This document shows, piece after piece, positions 35,856 to 45,140 of a stretch of 64,000 nucleotides of DNA. How positions within the stretch are numbered: position 1 is the first letter of the stretch; the number at the start of each line of letters is the position of its first letter. Source of the stretch: Chthoniobacterales bacterium (lineage in GTDB: Bacteria; Verrucomicrobiota; Verrucomicrobiia; Chthoniobacterales; UBA6821); assembly GCA_019747895.1 (NCBI GenBank), contig JAIEQF010000008.1, positions 20,494-84,493 on the forward strand, given 5' to 3'. Position numbers and translations under genes: made by a program. Under the pieces are notes generated by a model, which saw only the letters and a list, made by a program, of their open reading frames with translations, ran no database searches and had not been told where the DNA came from.

Positions 35856-36443
35856 ATGAATGATAATATAAAACCAATAGAGTCTGGAAGAGTCATAACT
35901 CCGACCACGCTACCACACGAGAGGGTTGATTCCTGGGATCATCTTGATGGTGATTCAAAAGTCCACTTCAATCTTAAGACCCAAACCTACCAAGCAAAGC
36001 CGTTCCAATCGAAGCATCCTTTTGGGCGCCTTCTCTCTTTTTTAAGTGGAGAAATTTCATTTAAAGCTCTTTTGAGTTCCGAAGAGACAAAAATAGAAGC
36101 TTTTAACAGCACAAAAAAGCAAATTGAAGATGATCTAAAGCACCATCTCCACGATAAATATGTTGCAGAATGTGGCGAAAATTATAACCCTGAAATCCAC
36201 TCTCACATTGATACCTATATCAGCGAAAATCTAGCTAATCTACAAGAGCATGAGCTTACCGGAAATAAATTAAAGGAGCTAAAAGCTCAGTTTAAACTTC
36301 CTGAGGAATTTCCTCTTGCCTCAGAGCAAAAACTTTATACGCCGGACAAATCTCAATTGCCTAGCAGCCAATATTCAAAAGTACCTATCGCAAAAGATCA
36401 GCCAAAATTCACACCTACTTTACCCAGCGACATCCGATTTTAA
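35856..36443 (+). CDS. Hypothetical protein
   Basis: 195 residues with no signal peptide or membrane segment. The middle (about 50-150) is helical and charged, with FGRLLSFLSGEISFKALL followed by KKQIEDDLKHHLHDKY. The ends are Pro/Ser/Thr-rich and probably disordered. No family is recognised. The plan (disordered N-terminus, one helical domain, disordered C-terminus) resembles that of the gene at 41491, so both may be accessory or effector-like proteins. Its stop codon overlaps the convergent permease gene by four bases. Confidence 0.6.
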   Translation: MNDNIKPIESGRVITPTTLPHERVDSWDHLDGDSKVHFNLKTQTYQAKPFQSKHPFGRLLSFLSGEISFKALLSSEETKIEAFNSTKKQIEDDLKHHLHDKYVAECGENYNPEIHSHIDTYISENLANLQEHELTGNKLKELKAQFKLPEEFPLASEQKLYTPDKSQLPSSQYSKVPIAKDQPKFTPTLPSDIRF

Positions 36444-37855
36444 ATAACTCTTTCTTCCGCTTTAGCATCTCTATTTTTTGAGTTTTTGTAATAAAGAACA
36501 AAGGGAATGGTGCAGCAGATAAGGATGCCTGCAACGATGAGCAGCTCATACGTTGTTAAGTTACCAACGGGAATCTGAGTGGGGGGCAAAAAGCCGATAA
36601 AAATAGTGAAGAGACTGGCTGCACAGCCTGATCCACAAATGATCCAGAGGCCTATTTTTCCTCCAGGGATGGTAAAGGCTCGTTTCACATTTGGATATTT
36701 ATAGCGCAGTTTAATGGCTGTAATAAACAGCATAAAATAAAACATCAGCTGTAGAATCGCGGCGACATCAGTGAGGAGCCAGAAGCTGCTACTGACGCTC
36801 GGCATTAAAAAGAACGCAGCACACAAGATGGTAAAAATCGCACCTTGCAATAAGAGGATCGTTACGGGGATCGCATGTTTGTTTTGAAATCCAAACTTTT
36901 CTGAAAAGCATTGATCATGGCAGGCAACTAACAACCCTTTGCTTGGCCCTAAAATCCAGGCATTGGCAATACCAACTGAACTGAGTACAATCAACAATGC
37001 TAAGACTGGCATCATCCAACTGATATGGAACGCAGCAAAGAAAACCTCGAATGCTTGGAGCATGCCAGAGACGATATTAATTTGTTGTTGAGGGATGACT
37101 AAGGCGATGGCTAGCGAAGAAAAAATGAGCGTGCTGACAATAATAATAACCGACCAAAAAATAGCTTTGGGATAGTTGCGTTGTGGATTTTCGACGTCTC
37201 CTGCATGAATGGCGGACATTTCGATGCCTGTTAATCCATAGAACATGGCCGTCAGTAGCACTAAATTATTGATGTTGCTTAAGTCTGGAAAAAAACTGTG
37301 CCAGTCAAAGTGAAGGCAGATCGGCTTTCCCATCATCATCCAAATACCAGCTAACGCGGAAATTAAAATCATCGGAACAATGGTTCCGACAACAGCCGCA
37401 ATCGTGCACAAGAGGCTCGAGGCTGAGAGTCCAAAAAAATTAATAATCGTGGCTCCCCAAAAGAAAACAAGAACGATGATCAGCATATAGACGGGATTGT
37501 TCACGAGATTAGGATTGATGCAGTAGGCCAATGTTGCACCGATAAAAGTCATGATAGTCAGAAACCAAAGAATGTTATTAAACCACTGGAGCCACATCGT
37601 GAAAAACCCCCACTTTTTACCGAATGCTTCTCGCGCCCAAACATAGATTCCTCCGGTTTCAGGCCACCCTGTTGCAAGCTCAGCAGCAACAAGAGACATC
37701 GGAATAAAAAAAACTAAAGCAACGAGTAAAAAATAAAAAACCAGCGACAGCCCATATTCCGCGCTGGTCGACAGCGTTTTTAAACTATCAATGGCGATGA
37801 GATTGATCATCACCAGACTAAAAAGGCTCAACGTTTTTTTCTTAGGAGTATTCAT
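36440..37855 (-). CDS. APC-superfamily amino-acid permease (GadC-like), paralogue 1
   Basis: 471 residues from the ATG at 37855; the frame is open for 97 more codons, which merely mirror the divergent SDR gene. About 12 transmembrane segments. The N-terminus reads LFSLVMINLIAIDSLKTL, then ELATGWPETGGIYVWAREAFG, the APC substrate-loop motif, and GLTGIEMSAIHAGDVENPQRNYPKAI. This group includes glutamate/GABA and related antiporters, common in intracellular bacteria. The partner amino acid cannot be read from sequence. It is closely similar to the permease at 40002-41432. Confidence 0.9.
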   Translation of the reverse strand: MNTPKKKTLSLFSLVMINLIAIDSLKTLSTSAEYGLSLVFYFLLVALVFFIPMSLVAAELATGWPETGGIYVWAREAFGKKWGFFTMWLQWFNNILWFLTIMTFIGATLAYCINPNLVNNPVYMLIIVLVFFWGATIINFFGLSASSLLCTIAAVVGTIVPMILISALAGIWMMMGKPICLHFDWHSFFPDLSNINNLVLLTAMFYGLTGIEMSAIHAGDVENPQRNYPKAIFWSVIIIVSTLIFSSLAIALVIPQQQINIVSGMLQAFEVFFAAFHISWMMPVLALLIVLSSVGIANAWILGPSKGLLVACHDQCFSEKFGFQNKHAIPVTILLLQGAIFTILCAAFFLMPSVSSSFWLLTDVAAILQLMFYFMLFITAIKLRYKYPNVKRAFTIPGGKIGLWIICGSGCAASLFTIFIGFLPPTQIPVGNLTTYELLIVAGILICCTIPFVLYYKNSKNRDAKAEERVI

Positions 37856-37931
37856 GTTGTTATAAGTCTCACTTCGATTTGATGAAGATCTACATAAAAT
37901 AAAGAAAGAGCAAACTGTAATGTATTTTTTT

Positions 37932-37968
37932 TCCTGTAACCTGCAAGCTATAACCTGGTAGCCTAATC
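37932..37968. repeat. Heptamer tract abutting the SDR start
   Basis: CCTGTAA, CCTGCAA, GCTATAA, CCTGGTA and GCCTAAT follow each other with a 7-base period and end three bases before the ATG at 37971. The arrangement matches that upstream of livH. Confidence 0.65.
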
Positions 37969-37970
37969 TC

Positions 37971-38810
37971 ATGAAAAAATCACCTCTTGTCTGGTTCATC
38001 ACAGGAACATCTGGCGGCTTTGGATCCGAGCTCGTCCGAGTGGCATTGGCACGCGGTGATAGCGTGGTAGCGACTTCGCGCGATCCTGAGAAAGTGGAAG
38101 CGACTTTTCCCAATTGCTCAGATCGTCTTCTGGCGCTGCGCGTCAATCTTCATAGCATCTCCGAAATAGAAGAAGCCGTCGCAGTGGCGATCGCAACTTT
38201 TGGAAAGATCGACATTCTCATCAACAACGCAGGGTATGGCCTCTTGGGGGCGCTGGAAGAGGCGAGCGAGAAAGAAATTTTAGAACTTTTCCAAGTCAAT
38301 GTCTTTGCTCTTCTTCGCATGACAAGAGCTGTTTTACCTCATTTTAGAAAAAACCGCAGCGGCCATATCGTGAACATCTCTTCGATGTGGGGCTTAACAG
38401 CAGCAGCTGGTGCCGGTATTTACAACGCCACGAAGTTTGCCGTCGAAGGGCTATCACAAGCATTGGTACAGGAAGTCAAACCGCTCGGCATCGATGTCAC
38501 AATTGTTGAGCCTGGCGGTTTTCGGACGGACTTTTTAGGGAAGTCGATTGTTTTTTCCTCAACGGTCATCGACGATTATGCAAAGACCTCTGGCGCTCTT
38601 CGCACTTGGGGAGAGACCAGCCATCGAACGCAACGTGGCGATACGAAACTTGGAGCAGAAGCCATTGTCAATGCCGTCACCTCGCAACATCCTCCGCTCC
38701 ATTTGCTGCTCGGACCGGACGCTTACGAAGATACGCTTCAACATCTCGATGAACAGCGTCGTGAATTTGAAGCGTGGCGTGAGGTGACTCATTCGACAGA
38801 TGTGAAATGA
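37971..38810 (+). CDS. Short-chain dehydrogenase/reductase
   Basis: 279 residues, classical SDR. The cofactor loop TGTSGGFG, the NNAG motif, the catalytic Ser in VNISSMWG and the YNATK pair (Tyr, Lys) are all present. The best match is the group of NADP-dependent oxidoreductases with the VEPGGFRTDFLG segment after the active site. Substrate unknown. It overlaps the downstream exporter gene by four bases (ATGA), so the two are probably cotranslated. Confidence 0.93.
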   Translation: MKKSPLVWFITGTSGGFGSELVRVALARGDSVVATSRDPEKVEATFPNCSDRLLALRVNLHSISEIEEAVAVAIATFGKIDILINNAGYGLLGALEEASEKEILELFQVNVFALLRMTRAVLPHFRKNRSGHIVNISSMWGLTAAAGAGIYNATKFAVEGLSQALVQEVKPLGIDVTIVEPGGFRTDFLGKSIVFSSTVIDDYAKTSGALRTWGETSHRTQRGDTKLGAEAIVNAVTSQHPPLHLLLGPDAYEDTLQHLDEQRREFEAWREVTHSTDVK

Positions 38811-40030
38811 ATAATCCTCCCTCTACTTTCCCTGAAGTCATTTTAACTAAAAAGAAAATCAATCTTATTCTTTGGACCCTTCTTCCTCTTTCCTCATTGA
38901 CTGGGATGGCGGTTGATTTAGTTGCTCCTTGTTTACCTTCGATTGCAAGTAGTTTAGACGTTTCTAGTGGAATCACAAAAAATGTCATTACACTTTATTT
39001 ACTCGGATACGCTTTAGGAAATTTTTGTTCTGGGTTTTTAACAGATGCTTGGGGACGCAAGCATATTTTAAGAATAGGTTTATTAGGCTTTATCGTGGCC
39101 AGTTTGCTTCCGGTAGTTATCCCAACGATTATTACTGTATTGGTAGGCAGATTTTTTGAGGGGATCACGATTGGCACGATTGTCGTAGTCGCTCGAGCTA
39201 TTTATTCAGATATTTTGCCTCCTGAAAAATTAGTTCGAATGGGAACCTTAATTGGAAGTATGTTTGGAATTGGGACTGTGATTGGGCCGCTTATCGGTGG
39301 GTACCTGCAATTTTATGGAGGATGGAAGGCCTGTTTTCTCTTTTTTGTAGTAACTGCTTTGATTACTTTCGTTGCCGTGATCTTGGTTCTTCCAGAGACA
39401 CACTTTCGACGTCATTCACTAAAATTAAAAACTATTCAGTATCATCTTGCTGAAGTTTTGCATCATCAAGAGTTCATGGCTTTAGTTTTAATCATGGGAG
39501 CCATTTATTCGTTAATGATTGTTTTCAACACAGCGGGACCATTTTTAATTCAAACAAAATTGCATCACACGCCAATCTTTTTTGGTAATACATCACTCTG
39601 TTTAGGAGCAGCTTTCCTAGGAGCTACTTTTTTCTGTCGGCATTGCGTTAAAAAATATCGTATTGAAAAATTGTTGTTTTTTATAATTCATGCTTTTTGT
39701 CTTATCGCTTTATTATCCTTGATAGCCAGTTTCTTTTTTGATCAAAGCATCATCTTGCTCTTAGGAGTTAGCATGGCGATGTTTTTTTCCACAGGATTTA
39801 TTTTTCCCATGTGCATGGGAAAGGGCATGGCACTTTTTCGTCACATTACTGGAACTGCAACCGCCATGATGTTCTTCATCAATATTCTCATCACAACCTT
39901 GACTGCATTTTTACTGAGCTTTCTTAACATTCAAAATATTTCGTCGATGATTGCAGTTTATCTAATACTCCTGGCGATTTGCGTTTTTATCTACTGGCGA
40001 TTTATTCATTTTCATGAAAAAGAGGATTAG
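38807..40030 (+). CDS. MFS transporter, Bcr/CflA type
   Basis: 407 residues and 12 predicted membrane segments. The N-terminal half has VAPCLPSIASSLDVS and the MFS motif A-like GFLTDAWGRKHILRIGL, as in Bcr/CflA drug or sulfonamide exporters. It is probably a proton-driven exporter of small molecules. The gene is coupled to the upstream SDR and its 3' end overlaps the convergent permease gene by 29 bases. Confidence 0.88.
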   Translation: MNNPPSTFPEVILTKKKINLILWTLLPLSSLTGMAVDLVAPCLPSIASSLDVSSGITKNVITLYLLGYALGNFCSGFLTDAWGRKHILRIGLLGFIVASLLPVVIPTIITVLVGRFFEGITIGTIVVVARAIYSDILPPEKLVRMGTLIGSMFGIGTVIGPLIGGYLQFYGGWKACFLFFVVTALITFVAVILVLPETHFRRHSLKLKTIQYHLAEVLHHQEFMALVLIMGAIYSLMIVFNTAGPFLIQTKLHHTPIFFGNTSLCLGAAFLGATFFCRHCVKKYRIEKLLFFIIHAFCLIALLSLIASFFFDQSIILLLGVSMAMFFSTGFIFPMCMGKGMALFRHITGTATAMMFFINILITTLTAFLLSFLNIQNISSMIAVYLILLAICVFIYWRFIHFHEKED

Positions 40031-41432
40031 CCTTCAGTCTTTTTTGCTCCAACCGCTCATGAGCTTCATAGACGATGAGAGGGAAGAGGTAACTGAAAAG
40101 GACGCCGCCAATCACGATGAGCTCGTAGGTCAAAACATTGCCAACGGGAATTTGAGCTGGCGGTAAAAATCCAACCCAGATGGCGAAGGTGCAACTTCCA
40201 ATGCCAATAAAATTGATCATCCAGAGACCAAACTTGCCACCTGGAATTTTGAAAAGACGAGGAACATTGGGATGTTTGTAACGCAGCTTGATAGCAGCAG
40301 CAAACATCGCAATGTAAACCGTGAGGACTAAAATCGCGGTCACATTGGTCAAAAGCCAAAAGGCGCTGGCAATCGTTGGCATCAAAACAAAAAGACTGCA
40401 CAAGATTGTAAAGATGATCGCTTGCAACAAGAGGATGTTGACTGGAACGCCATATTTATTTTTATAACCAAGTTTGCTAGGGAAAAATCCATCATCACAT
40501 GCAACGAGAAGCGCTTTGCTTGGACCTGAAATCCAGGCGTTGGTTCCACCCATCGCTCCGAGCGCGATGAGTAAGGCTAGAACAGGCATAATGCCACTGA
40601 GATGAAACGAGGAAAAGAAAACTTCAAATGCCTGCAAGAGCCCAGCAAGAATATTGATTTTAGATTTCGGAACAACAAAAGCAATCATGAGCGACGAAAG
40701 AATGAGACTGCTTAAGATCAGCATGCCTGCCCATAAGATTGCCTTGGGATAATTACGTTGGGGATTTTCGACTTCGCCAGCATGAGCTGCTGACATTTCA
40801 ATGCCGACTAGACTATAGAAGACGCCGATGAGCAGTGCGAGATTGTTGATCTTACTCAGATCGGGTATGAGGCTGTGCCAACTGACTTCAACACTGAGCG
40901 GTTTTTTCATGCAAACCCAAACAACTCCTAACACAATAATAAAGAGCATCGGAAGGAGCGTTCCTAAAATAGCAGCCAAGGTGCTAAGGAAATTGGAAGC
41001 ATGAATGCCACGAAAATTAAGAAACGTTGCTCCCCAAAAAAGAGAGAGCATGGTGAGGAGCATGTAAATTTTACTATTGGCCAGCTCCGGATTGATGAGG
41101 TAAGCCAACGTTGTTCCGATGAAGGACATGATCGTTGGAAACCAGCAGGCATTATTAAACCAGAGGAGCCAAACTGTGAAAAATCCAAAGCGCCGCCCAA
41201 AAGCTTCTCGAACCCAAATGTAAACGCCACCTGTCTCTGGCCAACCCGTTGCCAACTCAGCAGAGACGAGCGCCGTCGGAAGAAAGAAAAGGAGCGCTGC
41301 CAAAAGATAGTAGGTGATCAGTGAAAATCCATATTCTGCGCTCATGGGGAGAGTTCGAAGGCTATCAATAGCAATGACATTAATCATTACTAAGTTAAAA
41401 ATACTAAGCTTTTTTTTGTTTGCTAGATTCAT
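40002..41432 (-). CDS. APC-superfamily amino-acid permease (GadC-like), paralogue 2
   Basis: About 476 residues from the ATG at 41432. Same plan as paralogue 1: FNLVMINVIAIDSLRTLPMSAEYG, ELATGWPETGGVYIWVREAFG, GIEMSAAHAGEVENPQRNYPKAI and a C-terminal GFLPPAQIPVGN. The two share long near-identical runs and surely arose by duplication. Location on either side of the SDR and exporter suggests a duplicated locus. The start codon overlaps, base for base, a possible start of the divergent gene. Confidence 0.9.
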   Translation of the reverse strand: MNLANKKKLSIFNLVMINVIAIDSLRTLPMSAEYGFSLITYYLLAALLFFLPTALVSAELATGWPETGGVYIWVREAFGRRFGFFTVWLLWFNNACWFPTIMSFIGTTLAYLINPELANSKIYMLLTMLSLFWGATFLNFRGIHASNFLSTLAAILGTLLPMLFIIVLGVVWVCMKKPLSVEVSWHSLIPDLSKINNLALLIGVFYSLVGIEMSAAHAGEVENPQRNYPKAILWAGMLILSSLILSSLMIAFVVPKSKINILAGLLQAFEVFFSSFHLSGIMPVLALLIALGAMGGTNAWISGPSKALLVACDDGFFPSKLGYKNKYGVPVNILLLQAIIFTILCSLFVLMPTIASAFWLLTNVTAILVLTVYIAMFAAAIKLRYKHPNVPRLFKIPGGKFGLWMINFIGIGSCTFAIWVGFLPPAQIPVGNVLTYELIVIGGVLFSYLFPLIVYEAHERLEQKRLKANPLFHENE

Positions 41433-41490
41433 GAAGAAAGTGGAAGATAGCCCCATTGGATGTAAGGCACAAGAAGATAAAAGACGATCT

Positions 41491-42453
41491 ATGAACAGTA
41501 TTCACCCAAGTTATGAACAAAATTCTCTCTCATTGAGGTCTAATTTACAAACACCACGGGATTCATTAATCACACCCCAAAGCAAACTAGTTGTTTCTCT
41601 TGATAATGGCTCTCAAATAATGGTTGTAACAGATGAGCAAAGGGATAGATACAAAAATCTTCTTGGACTTAAAGTTGAAATTAATGACAAGTATCGAGCT
41701 CTAGCTAATAACTATAATCAGAAACTAACTTACTTCGGTGCCTTTATTCATACTTTTTTTAGTAAGGACATAGCTAATAGGTTAGCTCCTAACTATGCTG
41801 AAGGTTCTAACAGATTGGTTTTAATTAATGAATTAAAAAATAAAATAGATAGCGAATTTACTAAACTTGATAGCATCATCACCACTGATAATCCCAAAAG
41901 TCTAAACGAACAATTTTCGACTTCGCTTCAATTATTAAAAAAAACAGTAGATCAATTAACTAACTTAGTTACCTCTCCATATGATGAGAAAGAAGAACTA
42001 AAGAGTAATGATGCCAAAAAGCCTATTGATGAAAATTTCTCTGATCCTGAATGGTGGAGAGACGAAGACAAATTATCACAAAAAGAAAAAACAATACCGC
42101 TTTTGAAAGAGGATGATTTAAATAGTAAATGGTCTTGTCAAGCCAACCTTACCGGAAATTGGAACTGTGACCGTGAAATTAAAAGGTTATCTACCATTTT
42201 ACCTGAAAATCTTCTCAATAAAGATCATCAAGATCGCTATTATAAACTTCAATCAATAGCGAAATCATTTAGAGAATTAGAAGAAAAAATGATGGCAACT
42301 TCCCCCCCTAATGGTCAACTACTAAAAGATTTTAGCCGTCTTAATAGGAATGAGAAAATTTCTTATCTTATTTTAGCACAAAAAATAAGAGAAGGGGTGC
42401 CACACTTGATTTCCTTAATCCAACCCGATTTTTTCTTAGCAAATTTTACCTAG
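41491..42453 (+). CDS. Hypothetical protein
   Basis: About 320 residues from the ATG at 41491 (an ATG at 41431 is possible but would overlap the divergent permease start). No signal peptide. Ser/Pro-rich N-terminus, a helical domain at about 45-165 (YKNLLGLKVEINDKYRALANNYNQKLTYFGAFIHTFF), an acidic linker with WWRDED, then a second helical region. No family is recognised. Its stop codon TAG is the first triplet of the palindromic element at 42451, so the C-terminus may have been cut short by that insertion. Confidence 0.6.
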   Translation: MNSIHPSYEQNSLSLRSNLQTPRDSLITPQSKLVVSLDNGSQIMVVTDEQRDRYKNLLGLKVEINDKYRALANNYNQKLTYFGAFIHTFFSKDIANRLAPNYAEGSNRLVLINELKNKIDSEFTKLDSIITTDNPKSLNEQFSTSLQLLKKTVDQLTNLVTSPYDEKEELKSNDAKKPIDENFSDPEWWRDEDKLSQKEKTIPLLKEDDLNSKWSCQANLTGNWNCDREIKRLSTILPENLLNKDHQDRYYKLQSIAKSFRELEEKMMATSPPNGQLLKDFSRLNRNEKISYLILAQKIREGVPHLISLIQPDFFLANFT

Positions 42454-42635
42454 CCGGAATATTTCATGGGAAATCGTCGTGAGGCGCCGCGCAAAGCCCA
42501 TGGATACAAGGCGGGTGAAAAATTTCGATGCAGTGGCTTTATTTTTCACACTGTCCAAATCGAAATTGGAGCCCAACGCTGTAGGCATGGGCTTTCCGCA
42601 AGTCGCAATAGATTTATCATGAAATATTGGGGCTA
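42451..42635. mobile_element. Palindromic element, intergenic copy
   Basis: 185 bases with near-complete dyad symmetry: TAGCC...GGCTA at the ends, AATATTTCATG (42458-42468) with CATGAAATATT (42618-42628), AAAGCCCATG with CATGGGCTTT, and AATTTCGAT with ATCGAAATT near the centre. Both halves align along their whole length with the insert inside pdxJ at 62004-62177 (shared blocks ATATTTCAT, AAGGCRGRYGAA, ACTGTCC, GATGAAATA/CATGAAATA). It occupies the whole gap between two convergent genes and provides the TAG stop codons of both. Confidence 0.8.
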
Positions 42636-45128
42636 ACCTTTTTTCACTCTCTTTAAGTCAATGCGCTGCGCAGCAGCTTCCACAAGCTCTGCCACACGAC
42701 GTTTGAGGCGGTAGGCGAGAACAAGAAAGAGGAAGAGCAGGGCTGCGTAGCTGGCCAAGTACCACGGCGTTCCGGCAGCACCGGTCACAAATTGATAGGT
42801 CAGGTAGCTCAGGACTAAAAGATTTACCAAAATCGTTGTCGCTACCATGCGTGTGGAGAGGCCAACACGCGTCAGGCATTTGGGGCCACCATGATATTCA
42901 GTTACGCTGCGCAACCGAATTCCCCACCAGAAGCTGCCGTAGATTTGGATGTCCCATTCTTTCCAGCCAGTATCGAGAGAGTAACTCCATCCTTCATCTT
43001 CCAAAGCTGCAATGATGACTTGGAGGAGCGTCTCACGTCCTTTGCCCTCTTCATTCCAAAAATTCAAGCGCGAGTTGCCACGAATGTTACTCGGTAAAAA
43101 ATCTTTTTCCTTAGCCGAGATGACCGACTCGGGAGTCCGCTTAAATTTCAACCACGTGAAATAGCGAGCCCAGCCCCGAACAAGCGGCTGGCTGAGTGCT
43201 AAGAACGCAACGAGCAATCGAGCGCTGATCGTATCAAAACGAGGCTCAAGCTTGGCATGGATCATGTACGAGAGAGAAACCAAGAGCGTTCCTCCTAGCA
43301 TAATGAAGGAGACAATGCCCAGCGCAGGGAAGGGCCACGAAAGCAGGAAAATAAAGACGGTGAGGGCCACCCACTCAATACTGCTCAAATAAGCAGCGAG
43401 ATCGGACTGGGCTGAAGGATAAATGCATTGGAAAAGACCTTCTCCAAAAATGCCATGGTAGATGACAGGATGATTGATGAGCCAAGTGAAACGAGGTGCT
43501 CCATAAACTTGGCCTTTCCATTTTGCCGTGCCGGTCGGTCCAAAGAAAATGAGGTGTTTAAAACGAAGTAATGACTCTGCTTCGCCATAGCCCTCTTGCT
43601 GTTTACGAAATGCTTTGAGCGTGAAGCGACGATAATGCCAGACAATGGCGGCTGGACTGAAAGCAATGATCTGGCCTTCTTGTTGAAGACGCCAACAAAA
43701 ATCGACATCATCTCCTGCTTTTCGATATTCCGGATCAAAACCTCCGATACGCTCGAAGGCCCAACGATGAAAAGCCATGTTGCATCCGGGAATATGTTCT
43801 GCAATCACATCGGTCAATAAGACATGACTTGGTCCACCGGGAGCAGCCGCCACGCAGGCTTGGTGCCAGTTTTCCGCAGGAGGAGAAATATTGGGCCCAC
43901 CGACGCCAGCGTAATTTCCAGAGAGGAGTGTTCCCACCAAGTAAAAAAGCCAATCAGGATCAGCCATGCAATCCGAATCGGTGTAGGCTAAAATTTCTCC
44001 CGTCGCTGCAGCAGCTCCCACATTACGTGCGACACTGAGTCCCTTGTTCGGTTGCGTAATTGCATGGACCCACTGATGGTTTTTTAAAATTTCTTGCGTG
44101 TTGTCGGTCGAGCCATCATCCACAACGATGACTTCATAATCGGGATAATCAATTTTTTGGAGCGACTGCAAACAAGCCTCCAATGTTTGTCCTCCATTAT
44201 AGCTGCAGACGATAACAGAAACCTTAGGCTGTTTTTCCAAATGTACTTGATGGGTGATGGAACCTTCACTCGAAAAAAATCGTTCCGCCACTGCGAGCGC
44301 TTTTTTAGGTGTACGATCACGTCGCACTAAACCAAAATTCCAATCCAAAATTTCTTGTCCACCGCGATGCCATTCATCAGTCCATGCATAAAGAATCGTG
44401 CCAGCAAGGCCACCTCTAACAACGGACTCGAGGTGCCATTCCATGAGTTCAGCCTGCTTCTCTTCGGAGTTACGAATTGTATCCATTCCAAACTCTCCCA
44501 TGATGAGCGGTTTGTCCTCGGCGAGATTTTGAAGACGCGCTAAGTAACGTTCAAAATCGTCACGGCGTTCTAGATAAACATTGAATGTTAAAAAATCGAC
44601 GTTCTGCGGCAAGAGGTATTCTGTTGGAGGAAAACTCGCATACGAATAGAGAGCAAGGGGATCTTCTCGTCGAGCGATCGTAATGAGATGTTCCAAAAAT
44701 TCCGTGACGCGCTTGGCGCCAAGCCACCGAACCATCGAAGAGGGGACTTCATTGCCGACTAGGTATCCAAAAATAGCAGGGTGACCTTGATTTGCTCGAA
44801 CCGTTTTAATTACCGCTTCTTCCACAGCGGCACGGACCTTGCGATCATTCAAAAACTCAACATGCTCCATCCAGGGAATGCTCAAAAGAACTTTGAGGCC
44901 ATGCTCATGACAAAGATCCAGGAACCAGCGAGGAGGGGGCGTGTAGGGGCGAAGAAGATTGGCACCCGTTTTAGCAATAGTCGTTAAATCACGATTCGCC
45001 TGCTCTGGCGTCCCGTATTGATGGCCCTCCGCGTCAGGCGCAAAAGGACCATAGGTTACACCTTTGAGAAAGAATTTTTTTTCTCCTTCAAAGAAAAATT
45101 TAGAACGAACAGAGATACGGTTAGGCAT
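42633..45128 (-). CDS. Fusion of a glycoside hydrolase-like domain and a GT2 glycosyltransferase
   Basis: 831 residues. Residues 1-290 are a TIM-barrel glycoside hydrolase of clan A type (GH2/GH5-like): acid/base candidate E127 in VGNEVP and nucleophile candidate E212 in IMGEFGMD. Residues 300-535 are a GT-A glycosyltransferase of family 2 (VSVIVCSYNGG, VVDDGSTDNT, the DSD at 384-386, GGFDPEYRKAGDDVDFCWRLQ). About two membrane segments at 590-640 and a pair near 750-800 flank a cytoplasmic or periplasmic segment. It probably makes or edits an exported polysaccharide. There is no signal peptide, so the hydrolase-like part would lie on the cytoplasmic side. Confidence 0.88.
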   Translation of the reverse strand: MPNRISVRSKFFFEGEKKFFLKGVTYGPFAPDAEGHQYGTPEQANRDLTTIAKTGANLLRPYTPPPRWFLDLCHEHGLKVLLSIPWMEHVEFLNDRKVRAAVEEAVIKTVRANQGHPAIFGYLVGNEVPSSMVRWLGAKRVTEFLEHLITIARREDPLALYSYASFPPTEYLLPQNVDFLTFNVYLERRDDFERYLARLQNLAEDKPLIMGEFGMDTIRNSEEKQAELMEWHLESVVRGGLAGTILYAWTDEWHRGGQEILDWNFGLVRRDRTPKKALAVAERFFSSEGSITHQVHLEKQPKVSVIVCSYNGGQTLEACLQSLQKIDYPDYEVIVVDDGSTDNTQEILKNHQWVHAITQPNKGLSVARNVGAAAATGEILAYTDSDCMADPDWLFYLVGTLLSGNYAGVGGPNISPPAENWHQACVAAAPGGPSHVLLTDVIAEHIPGCNMAFHRWAFERIGGFDPEYRKAGDDVDFCWRLQQEGQIIAFSPAAIVWHYRRFTLKAFRKQQEGYGEAESLLRFKHLIFFGPTGTAKWKGQVYGAPRFTWLINHPVIYHGIFGEGLFQCIYPSAQSDLAAYLSSIEWVALTVFIFLLSWPFPALGIVSFIMLGGTLLVSLSYMIHAKLEPRFDTISARLLVAFLALSQPLVRGWARYFTWLKFKRTPESVISAKEKDFLPSNIRGNSRLNFWNEEGKGRETLLQVIIAALEDEGWSYSLDTGWKEWDIQIYGSFWWGIRLRSVTEYHGGPKCLTRVGLSTRMVATTILVNLLVLSYLTYQFVTGAAGTPWYLASYAALLFLFLVLAYRLKRRVAELVEAAAQRIDLKRVKKG

Positions 45129-45140
45129 GGGAAGAACGAT

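Noticed and set aside
37856..38146. 97-codon N-terminal extension of the first permease
   Set aside because: It mirrors the divergent SDR coding sequence, crosses the heptamer tract, and has no permease homology. The ATG at 37855 gives the family start.
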